In this document: positions 41,557 through 41,852 of the stretch, piece by piece | How the letters are laid out: every line of letters starts with the position of its first letter | Numbering within the stretch: position 1 is the first letter of the stretch | NCBI GenBank assembly: GCA_040902655.1 | Contig: JBBDWV010000050.1 | Span: forward strand, 42,430-84,281 | Direction of reading: 5' to 3' | Length of the DNA stretch: 41,852 nucleotides | Source: Mycobacteriales bacterium | GTDB taxonomy: Bacteria; Actinomycetota; Actinomycetes; Mycobacteriales; SCTD01 | The notes under the pieces: model-generated | The model's database searches: none | What the model was told of the DNA's origin: nothing | The model's input: the letters and a program-made list of their open reading frames with translations, nothing else | Made by a program: the position numbers and the translations under genes

Positions 41557-41852
41557 CGCCATGCGCGGGGGTCAGGTGATCAGAGCGTGCAAGGTGTTCG
41601 TCGAGTGGGTCCCGTGTTGTCCAGCTGGGACCTTCGGATCCTTTCGGGTGACGGTGGGACCTCTCGACGTGCCTCTCGCGGCTGGTCGCACGTGGGTGCC
41701 TGGCGCTCGCGCACGGACCGCCGTCGGGGGGAACTCGTCCGCCCGCAGGCGGTGGTCCGTGTTTCCGTTGTACGCCGGGACGCGCGGTTGCGCAAGACCG
41801 CGCGTTGACTCACCAAAAGTGCGCGCGTAGGGGTAGTCGTTGACTCATTCAC
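41557..41852. other. Gene-free edge with a repeated TTGACT motif
   Basis: No convincing gene is seen. Open frames here have random composition and no ribosome binding site. A small GGTCCC/GGGACC inverted repeat lies near 41610-41635. CGTTGACTCA occurs twice, at 41803-41812 and 41838-41847 (35-bp period). Both contain TTGACT, a good -35 hexamer. A TAGGGG 16 bp after the first (41828-41833) could be its -10 box, so this may be a promoter region for a gene to the right of the window. Confidence 0.4.

Noticed and set aside
41580-41852. 90-codon minus-strand frame at the right edge
   Set aside because: Random composition rich in Arg and Thr, no ribosome binding site visible, overlaps repeats that look regulatory.

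Overview
This is a 41.9 kb piece of a high-GC actinobacterial chromosome with GTG- and TTG-rich starts. Its gene order follows, in reverse, the conserved mycobacterial block around crp (roughly Rv3683 down to Rv3662: metallophosphoesterase, ponA2, whiB4, paired ArsA-like ATPases, small DUF4177/RidA genes, MBL hydrolase, crp, nth, CoA Nudix, marP, ephE, holin-like protein, acs, Rv3662c-like gene). Seven mrp genes, an RsiG-like gene and a sodium:solute symporter island suggest a motile or spore-forming lineage such as Geodermatophilales/Frankiales rather than Mycobacterium. That placement is inference from gene content, and the synteny is from memory.

Layout. 1-2.6 kb: end of a PTEEPE-repeat protein, a coupled lipoprotein, an S9 peptidase and tRNA-Pro(CGG). 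2.7-9.6 kb: envelope and redox block (metallophosphoesterase, YqeY, PonA2-type PBP with a PASTA domain, WhiB4, two ArsA-like ATPases, a second WhiB). 9.6-15.3 kb: one tightly coupled plus-strand operon (DUF4177, RidA, Nudix, MBL, then a 1175-residue zinc-ribbon/class III cyclase/NTPase/TPR protein). 15.8-17.6 kb: minus-strand group rsiG-like, small membrane protein, crp. 17.7-22.7 kb: nth, CoA Nudix, marP, unknown gene, DUF309, epoxide hydrolase, holin-like. 22.9-28.9 kb: complete mrpABCDEFG operon. 29.0-31.3 kb: zinc alcohol dehydrogenase and LLM flavin oxidoreductase. 31.5-40.5 kb: acetate/carboxylate island (acs, DUF485-actP, second symporter with its own LytS/LytTR two-component system). 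40.7-41.5 kb: degenerate Fic-like protein, then a gene-free edge.

How it may work together. The strongest integrated signal is a local second-messenger circuit. A probable adenylate cyclase is encoded convergently with crp. Crp is downstream of a gene carrying the exact c-di-GMP-binding signature of the anti-sigma factor RsiG. Near-consensus Crp operators (TGTGA-N6-TCACA type) lie upstream of acs and of DUF485-actP about 17-20 kb away, with a weaker one before the second whiB. cAMP-Crp control of acetate activation and uptake, physically linked to a c-di-GMP developmental switch, is therefore a testable model.

Many genes here look leaderless: a TANNNT or CANNNT -10 box ends 6-8 nt before the start codon for at least ten genes. 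Two long palindromes sit between convergent genes and may belong to dispersed repeat families.
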